64,000 nt of DNA from Berberis thunbergii (lineage: Eukaryota; Streptophyta; Magnoliopsida; Ranunculales; Berberidaceae). Positions 1 through 10,158 of this stretch are shown here, one piece after another; within the stretch, counting starts at the first letter, position 1, and the number at the start of each line of letters is the position of its first letter. The translations under genes were made by a program, and so were the position numbers. The notes beneath the pieces are model-generated. The model saw nothing but the letters and a program-made list of their open reading frames with translations. It had not been told where the DNA came from and ran no database searches. Where the stretch lies: positions 248,001 to 312,000 of the forward strand of contig QNQO01000602.1 in assembly GCA_003290165.1 (NCBI GenBank), given 5' to 3'.

Positions 1-640
1 TTGCACATCCGTTGAAGAACTTCGAAGGTCTTTTATCAGGCAAAACTCTTATTGTAAGTACTTGTCATCCCCTAATAGGCTAATTGTTGTAAAGGTTCTA
101 TTTGCTGACATTCTGAATTTTTTGCTGTAACAATTCTTCGTTTCAATGTTTAAAAAAAAATTCAGTAAAAAGATTATCATCTTACAGATCATGACTCGGG
201 AGCTCGACCCTTCTTTGAGTTGGAAGCTATGAAACCATTAGCAGTCTTGCCATTGATTTCCTTCTCCACTATAACACTTGTAATGGAAACTATTGCATTG
301 ATACCATTATATCCTCTTCTAAGGTCTTCAGCATACTCATAAGTGATTGGATGATCCAACTACTTGCAGAGTTAGCCTAGCTACGATATTCAGACAGACT
401 AGCTCAATCATAAAATCTTACTGCTGTTAATATAATTCTCTATCCACCATCGTTGTGATTTTGACACAGTTACAAATTTTGAAGGACATAGATTGGCTGA
501 AATCTATAACAAAGCTGCCAATTTTTATCAAGGGAGTGCTAACTGCAGTTGATGGTAAATTGATGATTGTTGTTGCCCTTGCCCATTTCTATATGCATTC
601 TCTTTGCAGAGTAGTTGTCACAAAGGTTATGTTCCTAATT
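1..640. repeat. Inverted repeat, left arm (pairs with 2818-3457)
   Basis: Positions 1-640 are the reverse complement of 2818-3457. Base 1 pairs with 3457 and base 640 with 2818, with no net length difference. By eye I saw only scattered substitutions, for example c at 126 against t in the other arm. The arm starts at the window edge, so it may extend further left. Confidence 0.93.
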
Positions 641-725
641 GATTGAGAGGTTGTGTTCCTAACACTTGTAAGGGAAACTATTGCATGGACGGTTCATGTT
701 TACGTGGATGATGGACTTGCAGGTT
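1..725 (+). pseudogene. Glycolate/2-hydroxyacid oxidase-like gene fragment, plus-strand copy
   Basis: This copy carries pieces of an FMN-dependent (S)-2-hydroxy-acid oxidase, a peroxisomal enzyme family. Three exon-like blocks are readable in order: [16 protein letters not shown] (about 5-53, ending at a GTAAGT donor), TRELDPSLSWK (about 190-235), and KDIDWLKSITKLPIFIKG followed by VLTAVDGKLMI (about 480-570). The last matches the family's strongly conserved SWKD-W-L-I-T-K-P-KGVLT stretch. The homology resumes at about 686-722, where the gene matches the minus-strand copy again. The FMN- and substrate-binding C-terminal half is absent, and the window cuts off the N-terminal side. Blocks are separated by sequence with stops in all frames, so this is a dead fragment. 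It faces the minus-strand copy at 2018-3860 tail to tail. Confidence 0.75.
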
Positions 726-2017
726 GAGAGTGACCCCAAATTGATTGAGAATCCGCAGATGGTGAAACTGCATTCTTTTGACACCAAGGTAAATATTGCA
801 TTTGCATTTGCATTTGTGTGTGTTTTGTTATAGAAATGAAACGCCTGAATTCAGTTGATAATCATTTTGTGATGCTAATGCAGATACATAGGGTGGATAC
901 TCTAGTTTCGTACAAGAACGACGAGTGGGACGATGAGCAATAAGAAGAGTTCAACAGATTCTTAACTGGAAGAAAGTCTGTGAATCCTTTATTCACATTT
1001 TGTGTAGTTTGAGTGAAAAAAAAACAAAACAAATGGAGGGTTCTGATCCTCTTTGCAGTATGCATGGTTTGGATTCTAGCATAGAACTGAAAAAGAATGT
1101 AAGAGTCCATTTTATTTTGCCTCAGTTTCTATGTTTCCAAAAGTTGTTGGAAATTGTGGTGTTGCATTGTGAGATTATATGACATTCTGGATATTTGATC
1201 AGTATATTTTAAAACCAAAGCCATAATCTTGATCAAACTTAGTTGTTTATACCGGTTCAAATTATATTCTGAAGTTGATCAGTTTTTTCTTAACCAACTT
1301 TGTTTTTGGGTTGACATAAATTCATTAAAAAGATGCATAATTTGTGTATAATCATTATCGAATTTTTCTTTTGAAACCAGCATAGAAAGTTAACACCAAC
1401 AAAAGGCGTGGGTCAATAGCGTTGTAGTAAAAAAAATTTGGTCGTGCCAGACTCATACAAGCTCTTTTTACATCCAAGGGGCTCTTTGTTCTGTACTAAA
1501 ATTGCATAATCTGAAACTTTTGGGACTAAGGATAACCTTTTACTCGATAATTTCAAAGAACATTATGCTTCATACAACCTAAAAATAGGTACAAAGGGGT
1601 TCGAAAAAAAAAGGTACAAGGGGTTCGAACAACTAAATACAAACTGTTAGTAGTGGAGAGATGCATAAAAGCTGGAAAGCTTTGCTAGTAACATATCAAG
1701 GAACTGTAACAACTTGCTCTATATAGCATTCATAATACATTCGGTTTAGTAATAAATCTCAAACCAATTGACTACAGACTGCTGCCAAGTCTTTGGAAAT
1801 GAGAAGGTCAATCTCATTCCCCTGAGTGAAATGCTTCTGACCGATCAATACACAAGTTGTACTCAGCACAAGAGCATTGTATTTACAGACTGGTAGTTTA
1901 GCTCTCTAGTTTATGAAAGTAGGACAAGTTTAAAGGATGTTGAAATGTTCAGAAGTATTATTTGTCAAGATAAATCGGTATCTAAGATTAATCTGCAAAG
2001 ACTCCAGTGCCTTTCCT
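726..2017. other. Spacer between oxidase copies, no supported gene
   Basis: At 726-1000 a plus-strand stretch reads VESDPKLIENPQMVKLHSFD and then RVDTLVSYKNDEWDDEQ, interrupted by a stop. It looks like the C-terminal end of a gene I do not recognise, joined to the oxidase fragment where the oxidase homology ends. The rest (1000-2017) is AT-rich with no coding signal I can support. Confidence 0.4.
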
Positions 2018-3860
2018 CTATTCACCCAGCATTCTTGCACCCAGGTACATTGCGCCAGGATGGAGCTCATCCAGTGCATCCACACTTCTGAAAACACTCA
2101 ACTCTCTAAGACCAGTCCACCTGCGGAGAATTTCTATTGAAACTTCTGTAATATCGTAAGTGAAAGATATATATCTTACAAGAACAGCTTCGGCACCAAA
2201 AGCTAAGAGTTTGAAAACATCTGTTCCACGCCTGACTCCTCTGTCAAATAGGACAGGAACTCTCCCTCCAACAGCTTGAACAAACTGCAAGTCCATCATC
2301 TGCGTAAACATGAACCGTCCTACAGGAATGATATCTTCATCCTAAGGAGACAAGGCCATGAGTTTATCAAGACTCAATTGATAGTTTTCAAGTAGCATGA
2401 TTTAAAATAGAAAATTGTATGTATTAAGATAAAAAGTTGTTATTTCAAGAATCTAATTGAGCTGGATCAAAGTATCACCTCCTCCAAAACAGAAATACTG
2501 GGTGGAACATAATCAAGTTGGCAGCCACCATGGTTGGAAACAACTATCCCCGAAATCCCTGCTCGATAGCTTTGATAGCTGCCAAAGACATTAATTTAAC
2601 TTTTAACATCTGAAGTAAAGAAGTCTATAGGGAGTTGCTCCACACTGCAATGTACCCCATTAACTACTATGCCATCAACTAAAGGCGCTTAAACTACAGC
2701 TTACAGCATTACAGATGGTTTAACAAGCTTTGCTACTATTAACATGTGTGTTATCTTTGTATTCTCTGAAAGCAATTTTGATTTGCCATTACATGACCTT
2801 TTAGTATATCTTTAAGAAATTAGGAACATAACCTTTGTGACAACTACTCTGCAAAGAGAATGCATATAGAAATGGGCAAGGGCAACAACAATCATTAATT
2901 TACCATCAACTGCAGTTAGCACTCCCTTGATAAAAATTGGCAGCTTTGTTATAGATTTCAGCCAATCTATGTCCTTCAAAATTTGTAACTATGTCAAAAT
3001 CACAATGATGGTGGATAGAGAATTATATTAACAGCAGTAAGATTTTATGATTGAGCTAGTCTGTCTGAATATCGTAGCTAGGCTAATTCTGCAAGTAGTT
3101 GGATCATCCAATCACTTATGAGTATGCTGAAGACCTTAGAAGAGGATATAATGGTATCAATGCAATAGTTTCCATTACAAGTGTTATAGTGGAGAAGGAA
3201 ATCAATGGCAAGACTGCTAATGGTTTCATAGCTTCCAACTCAAAGAAGGGTCGAGCTCCCGAGTCATGATCTGTAAGATGATAATCTTTTTACTGAATTT
3301 TTTTTTAAACATTGAAACGAAGAATTGTTACAACAAAAAATTCAGAATGTCAGCAAATAGAACCTTTACAACAATTAGCCTATTAGGGGATGACAAGTAC
3401 TTACAATAAGAGTTTTGCCTGATAAAAGACCTTCGAAGTTCTTCAACGGATGTGCAACCATTCTAGGAATAGGGTGCCCATCAAACTGACAAGTAATATA
3501 TCGAAATTTATAACAAAACGTAGACAGTATATAGAGGTGTACCTGTTCCTAATGTCCACCTCCGTTCGACCAAGCCTTGGATTGTCAACTGTTAGAACAA
3601 CAGCCTTGAAACCATTTCTCTCAGCCCGTTTTACTTGGTGAGCTGAAATATCTCTTCTTTGGTATACCATTGAAATACAAAAATCCTGCTCTGGGTTTTT
3701 TATAGTCTAAAGAATGTACATAGTATATCATGAAAATGGTATCAAATAACATACATATAGTTGAAAGAAACTAATAGAATTGCAGCTAGAAGCAACCTCC
3801 TCGATTGTGCAGGTAGAATCAAAGGATAGTACCTACAAACACAACAACAGTCTTGTTGTA
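2018..3860 (-). pseudogene. Glycolate/2-hydroxyacid oxidase-like pseudogene, minus-strand copy
   Basis: Read on the minus strand, the pieces follow family order. STCTIEEVASS lies near 3780-3830 and matches the N-terminal TSSVEEVAS motif. [20 protein letters not shown] plus [20 protein letters not shown] lies at 3540-3665. [16 protein letters not shown] lies at 3408-3460. The KDIDWLKSITKLPIFIKG block sits in the inverted-repeat arm (about 2880-2980). [20 protein letters not shown] lies at 2480-2550 and corresponds to the active-site SNHGARQLD motif. VPVLFDRGVRRGTDVFKLLA lies near 2190-2250 and is the FMN-phosphate-binding GG-RRG-D motif, with D-R-G for D-G-G. Frames are broken between and within blocks, and several expected residues are changed. 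The 3' end (2018-2110) reads GLRELSVFRSVDALDELHPG, which I do not recognise from the family, so the tail may be foreign. Confidence 0.75.
2818..3457. repeat. Inverted repeat, right arm (pairs with 1-640)
   Basis: Reverse complement of 1-640 at near identity. It contains oxidase exons on the minus strand. Similarity breaks at 2817/641, except for a short further match of 686-722 with about 2284-2322. Confidence 0.93.
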
Positions 3861-4550
3861 ACCTCATCTTCATCTTCTAACCAAAATGCTCGTCTGTTTC
3901 TTAATGAATTTACAAAACCCATATATCGTTCCTCATTCGCACACTCTTTCCTACACCACCATCTCTCATTTCTTCAAAACCCATTTACTTCTCTTCACTC
4001 TCTCACAGGCATTTTTTCAAACACCACCTCTGCTATCTCGACAATAAGAAAGGTTCATCATTTTGATATGAAAACTTCTTGTATGCACCCACAGATAAAA
4101 TCTTAATTGAGGCCTAGTGGTTGGGAAATGGGTACAGAAGTTGCCTTGCTTATAACCACAAGCACATATGATATGAAAACTTCTTGTATGCACCCACAGT
4201 TCTTCACCAATCAACCCATTTGCAACCCAATCAAACACCACCTCTGCTCCCTCAGAAGTTGCCTTGCTCATAATCACAAGCACAATCCTTTGCAACTTAC
4301 TAGCCTCCCTCTGTGTTTTTGGTCCCTCCCTCCCTTTTAAATTTCAGCAACGAAATTCAAACGAAAAATTCCCGTTTTTTTTTTTTTTTTTAAAACTTCG
4401 TCCGGCATGTGCGAGACACCCTCCTTGGCACGTGCCAAGGAGCCTCCCAGGTGGCCGCCCATGCGCTCGACCCAGGCCAGCTAGAATCGTTGATAAATTA
4501 GAGACTAAAAAAGGGAAAATTCTAAAATGCCCGGTGGTGTGCTCGGGGTT
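3861..4550. other. Non-coding stretch with a 30-bp direct repeat
   Basis: A block of about 30 bp (gatatgaaaacttcttgtat followed by gcacccacag) occurs at 4065-4094 and 4171-4200. A second repeated block (agaagttgccttgct, then a cacaagcaca tail) occurs at about 4137 and 4254, so a unit of roughly 110 bp is duplicated with drift. A poly-T tract lies at 4375-4391. I see no convincing gene; the open frames here look like chance or low-complexity frames. Confidence 0.4.
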
Positions 4551-4646
4551 GTGCCCGGTCGCCATCAGGGACCGTCAATTTGCCTTGAGATGTGAAATAA
4601 TTCGCATCTCGAAACATGTGGATGGTCCCTGATGGTGACCGGGCAC
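4551..4646. repeat. 96-bp imperfect hairpin
   Basis: The outer 26 bases (4551-4576, starting gtgcccggtcgcc) pair with 4621-4646 with two mismatches. The inner part (gagatgtgaa with ttcgcatctc) also pairs with one mismatch, leaving a loop of a few bases. The whole block folds on itself over about 46 bp per arm. It could be a small foldback element or a small-RNA precursor. No clear target duplication was seen. Confidence 0.75.
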
Positions 4647-4944
4647 AGTGGTGTTGTGAGTCTGTAGAAGATGTGTTAAAAATTCGAAGACAGTTGCCTT
4701 TCCCCGGTGCCCCTACGTGGTTTTAAAGGGAGTCTGAGTTGCTCTCCATTCTGGAGCGCTGATGGCGAGAGAGAAGAGAAGGAAAGTTGACGAAAGAGGT
4801 TTTGGGGAACGAATGAATGATGCGCTCGCGCCATGAAGGAGAATGTAAGGTAACAATTATTGTCTCTCTTTATATTGATCCCAAGTAACTAGGGGTTCAT
4901 CTACGGCTTCTTTCTTTCTTGTATTAAAATTAAAGACCCGAGAG

Positions 4945-6151
4945 ATGTGGTGGTTGAATCTTTTGAAGAAGAAGAGCTCTGCTCTACAACTCATTTACAT
5001 CAATAAAACCCTAGTTTTAAATCTACTTCAGTTTTCGATGACCACCGTTGCAACCTCAAGTCGAAATCGTCCCGGTTCCTCCTCCTACAACCCTGTGATA
5101 GTAGAGCACTGATAACCACATTAGGCTTCTCAAGAGACAAAGTTATCTCTATCTCTACAGCCTTACCTCCCTCCACTTCCCCTTCCCCTACTCTCTTGAA
5201 CTCTGTTCCACAATTTCTCAAACACTCTACTGGTTTCTCTGATACCCCAGTCCGAAGTCTTATTTCTGAGCAACCCAGATCCCTCCTTTCCAAAATAGAC
5301 AAAACCCTCAAACCCAAATTCCATTACCTTCACCAACAACTCGGCTTCTCCACTTCTTTTCTTGCTCATCTCCTTATATCAAACCCCGCCATTCTTTTCT
5401 GCAGTCTACATAACCTTCTCATCCCTTCCATCAATTTCTTAAAGTCTTTTGGCTTCTCCATTCCAATGAAAATCTAGTTAAGGCTCTCAAAGAAAGCAGT
5501 TGGATTCTTTCTCCAGGTCACAAACATGTTATTGCTAGCAACATTGATATTCTTCGCCAATCCGGTGTTTCTAATCAGAAAATTTCTAATATTTTCATCA
5601 AACATCCCAGGTTCTTTACCCAGAAACCCGAATGGCTTCAAGGTATTCTAGCTCGGGTTGAAGAATTTGGTATTGATAAGGAGTCAGGATTGTTTGTTTA
5701 TGCTATATTGGCATTAAGCTCAATGAGCAAAGATACAGTAAATAACAAGTTTGAGATATACAAGAGCTATGGCTGGTCTGGATTTGACATTTGCTACGCC
5801 TTCAGAAAATATCCCAATTTCTTAATGTTTTCAGAACAGAAAGTCAGAGCCACTATGAGTTTCTGACTTGTTGAGCTTCAGTATGATCCTCAAGTCATTG
5901 TACTAAAGCCGAAGTTGCTTAGCTATAGCTTGGAGAAGAGATTGAAGCTTCGAAACAAAGTGTTAAAGATATTGACATCAAAGAAGTTGTTCAAGAAAGA
6001 TCTTTATCTCACTTCAGTCATAGACATGTCAGAGAAGAAGTTATATGAGAATTATGTAGCTAAGTTTGTAGGTGAGGTTCCTACTCTTCAAAAGCATACA
6101 AGATTTTTAACATCTAATGCTGAGATGAATTGGGAGCAAAACAGAAATTGA
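4945..6151 (+). pseudogene. Plant mTERF family pseudogene
   Basis: mTERF proteins act in mitochondria or chloroplasts in transcription termination, splicing or translation, and are built of about 30-residue helical repeats. Repeats are readable here: SLISEQPRSLLSKIDKTLKP and LLISNPAILFCSLHNLLIPS, ending in INFLKSFGFS (5250-5460); then NENLVKALKESSWILSPGHK and ISNIFIKHPRFFTQKPEWLQ (5465-5650); then FRKYPNFLMFSEQKVRATMS (5800-5863); and finally PKLLSYSLEKRLKLRNKVLK (5908-5967). The size, about 380-400 codons without introns, fits plant mTERFs. Two lesions are clear: a one-base frame change near 5460 (frame 3 to frame 2) and an in-frame TGA at 5864-5866. The start is uncertain. An ATG at 4945 opens a targeting-like leader (MWWLNLLKKKSSALQ) but closes in a stop at 5110-5112, one frame off the body. 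An upstream frame change or a different start is needed. Confidence 0.82.
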
Positions 6152-6307
6152 AATGGAACAAAGGGTTGCAGTCACATTCCTCTTTCACCAAGGGTTGTGG
6201 GTTCTGCAATGTTCACATATGCTTGAAGAATGCTATGCAACATAGTCCAATGTTGAGGATACACACATTCTATTAATTAGTTTCTGCATACAAGTTAGGC
6301 ATCACTA

Positions 6308-7793
6308 CTTGTAAGTAGGGGTGGGCACGGTCCGGATCGGTTCCAAATTTGGAGGAACCTAACTCGAACCGTTTAAAAATAACGGATCCGGTCCGGTCCG
6401 GATCCCCTCATTTTGAACATTGGAACCGAACCTAACTCGAACCGTTTGAAACGGTCCGGTTCCTACGGTTCCAAACGGTTCCAATGTTCAAATTGAAAGA
6501 AATCTTACAAACAACTAAAATCAAGGAAAATGTTTCTACAAATAGGATTGGTACAATATTTTCCACATTCCAGATATCAAGGTAGAAGACTGGGATAATA
6601 TTTCAGTAGAAATTATTTCCAGACAAGTCGCAAATAGGGATAATATTTCTAAATTAAATGGATAAACTCACAGTTTTTTCCTTTTGGGAACATCGTCTTC
6701 TTGTTATCCCTCGCAGCATTTCCAGCCAGCTCCAACACCTGCAATCAAACACTGCCTATAGTCCCCTGTTTTCCAATCTCAAGAAACCGAACGAAATTTC
6801 AGAAATTGAAAGACACCCATTGAAGAACAGATCAAGAAATTACCTCTGATTCGCGAGCAAGTGAAGAAATTAGGAGGATGACTTCTTAGGAGGATGAATC
6901 ACAGAGAGAGGAGAGGGAGATCTCGCTGATATCTTCTTCTCTGCTGCTGCTTCTTCGACACAGAGAGGAGAGGGCTTCTCAATCACAGTGAAATTTACAC
7001 TTCAATCACAGTGAAACCGGCGAGGAAAACAGCGAGGGAGGAGGGAGGACCCTCCATTCCCCTCGCTGGTATGAAGAGCAAACCTCGTGATTGAGAATCA
7101 CCAGAAAGAAATCAGGGAGATCCCCTTCGATCCTTCCCCTATTCGAGACAGAGACAAAGAGAGGAGAGTGGAGACCTCCTTCGATCCTTCCCCTATTCGA
7201 GACAGAGACAAAGAGAGGAGAGTGGAGACCTCCTTCGATCCTTCCCCTATTCGAGACAGAGACAAAGAGAGGAGACTTCGATCCTTCCCCTATTCGAGAC
7301 AGAGACAAAGAGAGGAGAGTGGAGACCTCCTTCGATCCTTTCCTTCCCCTATTCAAGACAGAGACAAAGAGAAGAGACTTCGATCCTTCGATTCCTTCCC
7401 CTATTCGAGACAGAGACAAAGAGAGGAGAGTGGAGACCTCCTTCGATCCTTCCCCTATTCGAGACAGAGACAAAGAGAGGAGAGGAGAGGAGAGGAGAGA
7501 CAGAGAGCCTCAGTGAGAATCGTTGAGTTGGGTGAAGGGGGAGAGTTTAGGTTTAGGTTTAGGTTTTGTTTTGGTTTATGTTTAGGGTTTTAGAAACGGT
7601 TCGGACGGGTCCAACCCGGACCGTTTCATTTTTAAAATTAGGAACCGGGACCGGACCGTTTTATAACGGATCCGGACCGATCCGGACCGTATCTAAAAAG
7701 TTGTAATTTAAATCCGGACCGTTTAGAGGAAAACGGTCCGGTTCGAGTTGAATCCGCGGATCGTCGACCCGTTTGCCCACCCCTACTTGTAAG
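6308..7793. mobile_element. Non-autonomous hAT transposon with 8-bp TSD
   Basis: The element is 6316-7785 (1470 bp), flanked by a perfect 8-bp target duplication cttgtaag (6308-6315 and 7786-7793). Its ends are inverted: TAGGGGTGGGCA on the left and TGCCCACCCCTA on the right. TIRs of this form with 8-bp duplications are the hAT superfamily signature. The subterminal 200-300 bp at both ends are packed with cggtccgg / ccggaccg words, the usual arrangement of transposase-binding sites. There is no transposase inside, so the element depends on another copy for movement. Confidence 0.93.
7122..7490. repeat. Minisatellite of about 54-bp units inside the hAT element
   Basis: Units contain ttcgatccttcccctattcg, then agacagagacaaagagagga and gtggagacctcc. 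About seven copies are present, some shortened by the loss of the gtggagacctcc segment. Unit lengths are multiples or near multiples of three, so long open frames run through on both strands (DPSPIRDRDKERR on plus, SRIGEG on minus). These frames are products of the repeat, not evidence of a protein. Confidence 0.9.
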
Positions 7794-8375
7794 TTGCTAT
7801 TTTTCCAAGGGCTCAATTTGGTCATTTTCTTGCATTATGACTTCAGTTATGGCTGTACGGCCGTACGGCTGTACATGTTATTAATACTTGTTACATTTGG
7901 ATGCGGTTTGAATGGAAACAAGTGTTAAAAAAAAAAAAAATTAATTGCATTTGAATGGAAACAAGGCAACGAAAATGGTTTGTCAAGAAAAATTCTGATA
8001 AAAATCCTCTTGAATATTACGACTTACTGTGGCAAAAACCCAATAGTAATATGACTTGCAGTAAAGTCCTTAATACTTGGAGAGACAATGCTGTTGAATA
8101 TTTGACGCAACACAATATCACAACGGACTTCTCGCAGAGTTTTTATTCAGGAATTGTCTACAGTGAAATTACAGCCACCAAACCCAGGCACACAACAAGT
8201 GTTGCCTGCATTCTTGTTTCTTTAAAGTATGTGTTTGTTTCAGTAAACATGATTCTATATGGCGAAACACCCCTCTCAATTTATATATTACTTAGTATCT
8301 AAAAATCATGCAATAAGATAATTCTCCTTCATTTTATATATGTTGGCAATTACATTTAATAAAGAAAGAACATCT
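7794..8375. other. Intergenic, one unrecognised open frame (7955-8302)
   Basis: The plus-strand frame starting METRQRKWFVKKNSDKNPLE contains FYSGIVYSEITATK and has normal amino-acid balance over its first 80 residues, then becomes hydrophobic and generic. I do not recognise it. It may be an exon remnant or chance. A poly-A tract lies at 7928-7940. Confidence 0.25.
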
Positions 8376-8937
8376 TGTTACGCGCGAAAGCATTACAAAT
8401 ATCAAAATTCAAAATTACAAAACAAATACAACTAATATTTGCGACAATAAATTTACGTGGTTCGGCAATTTGCCTACGTCCAAGGGCAAAGAGAACAAAT
8501 TTACTATTGAGATAAGAAAATACAACTAGAGAGAGCTACGTAACGTCAATGACGTTACACATGTTTAAATGACACCATACAAATACGCAGGTTGCGTATA
8601 TCAGAAACAATTTCTCCTCTCACTTACACAAACAAAGGGTATTTTTAACAAATCCTAACTCTCAATTACGATCCTCACCTCACACACACACACACACACA
8701 CACATCAATAAGATGGGAAGAAACCCTAACAAGGGAAACTCACACAAGACGATTTTGGAGGATGAAAAAAAGGAAAACCGTTATCCTTTTATAGCCTTTA
8801 ATGGTGGTGGTGTGAGGCGGTTATGGAACTCTCCATCACCTTCCACTACCTTCTTCTCCTCATTCCAGCAAGTTTCAGCTGCCACAAACATCAATTTCGG
8901 GTGTTGTCGACATCTTCACTGCCACTATGTTGCCAAC
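8376..8937 (-). mobile_element. Probable copia LTR, minus orientation
   Basis: Read on the minus strand, this runs TGTTGGCAACATAGTGG to TTTCGCGCGTAACA, a TG...CA unit with TGTT/AACA inverted ends. It holds a TATA box (GGCTATAAAAGG, about 8790-8800). It also holds the GGACGTAGGCAAATTGCCGA / ACCACGTAAA segment (about 8455-8490), which I know from R-U5 regions of plant copia LTRs. It lies downstream of the copia pol remnant at 9100-9690 and would be that element's 3' LTR. The matching 5' LTR is not in the window, so the borders are inferred. Confidence 0.5.
8681..8704. repeat. (CA)12 microsatellite
   Basis: Uninterrupted CA dinucleotide run inside the probable copia LTR. Confidence 0.97.
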
Positions 8938-9059
8938 AAACCCTGCTGACAAGCTTGAAGCTTCCATCAGGTTCTTCTTCAACTCTATTTTTACACTGTT
9001 TTTCAGCAATTTTCCACCTCGATGAAGATTTCACAAATTTGAGCCGACCACAACAAACA

Positions 9060-9691
9060 TGAACAAACAGATGTCAGCTCTCCAAAACACAGCCACATGT
9101 TTCAATTATTCAATCAAGCTCATATGCCCCATACACTTGAAGGTGTCATCTACCAAAACATGCTCAAGCTAACAAACCAACTCCACTTTGACCAGGATGG
9201 AGTCTCAAATCAGACTTTTCAAAAACACAATTTTCACATACATCCATGTTGCACATCATCATATCTTCTACCAAACGTTTCTTCAACAACTTGTGCATAA
9301 CCTTCTCACCGTTACTATTTGCACGCAAATGCTAAACCCTCAAAGTATTCATACAAACATCCTTGGAGTTATCAATAACTCCACCAGAAAATACATCTAC
9401 AAGGCCTTCAATAACACAACTTGTTCCACCAGATTCAACTTTACAATTACCTGTAACTGTATTCCCTACAATAAGTACAAGTTACTTTTCCGAACAGCTT
9501 TCAGAACTACCGGTGCACCAAAAACGACCTTAACAGCTCCATTTACCAAAACCTTGTAACCTTTAGAGTCTAAAGCACTAACGGAGATAAAATTCTTATT
9601 CAAATCGGGTCTATACCGAACATCATTCAAAACTGAACAAGTCCATTATGCAGCTTCAACTTGATTTTACTTATCCCTGCAATTTTACATT
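9060..9691 (-). pseudogene. Copia pol remnant (GAG-pre-integrase region)
   Basis: The minus strand reads GISKIKLKLHNGLVQ, DVRYRPDLNKNFISVSALDS and KGYKVLVNGAVKVVFGAPVV followed by LKAVRKSNLYLL. It then shows DVCENCVFEK. This follows the Ty1/copia GAG-pre-integrase order (G-I-V-L-HNG, DVR-I-PDL-NLIS, LYVLQG, HHCC end with C-E-HCVFGK). Frames shift several times and stops are frequent. Protease, RT and RNase H are missing. The upstream end is cut at 9691/9692 by the LTR of the next element. Confidence 0.7.
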
Positions 9692-10083
9692 TGATGATAC
9701 ATAAAAACGGTCACACCTCTAAGCCACACACGTGTCATGATGATCTCGAGGAAATACGAGCCCTAGTGTTAGCCCAACGTTGATCCGGCCCTAAGAAATA
9801 CGACTCCTAATTAGAGAATGATCTCCACGAAGATCTCTTTCCTAAACTACGCCTACGATGGCTTGGTGGAACCAGAACTCCTTACACTATAAATAAGACA
9901 TGAGGTTGGTAAGCTAAGGTACACTACAAATTCCCCGTTACAACATTACACCTTCCTCAGATCCCTGTCTGACTTTAGTGTCGTAGTGTTGACACTCCGA
10001 ACGATGTTTCGTGGCTCATGTGCGTTACTTGTATAGGTCTGCAGGAATTGGGTCAAAGCAGGGAGCGAAAAATGACTGCATCA
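9692..10083 (+). repeat. 5' LTR of the Tat-like element
   Basis: 392 bp bounded by TGATG...CATCA. A TATA box (ctataaataa) lies at about 9887-9896. It is followed directly by the primer-binding region. Five bases before it (acatt) are the candidate target duplication, but no partner is visible. Confidence 0.7.
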
Positions 10084-10158
10084 GTTTGGCGTCGTCCTTG
10101 GGGACAACAAATTTCTTAACTTTTCATTAGTGTCATCTTCTTTTAAAAACCCAGAGAG

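Noticed and set aside
1937..2140. Plus-strand ORF at the oxidase tail
   Set aside because: It is the antisense shadow of the minus-strand oxidase pseudogene.
7006..7593. Open frames of 141-168 codons on plus and 155 codons on minus as protein genes
   Set aside because: They are by-products of a minisatellite of about 54 bp inside a hAT element; three overlapping frames are open at once.
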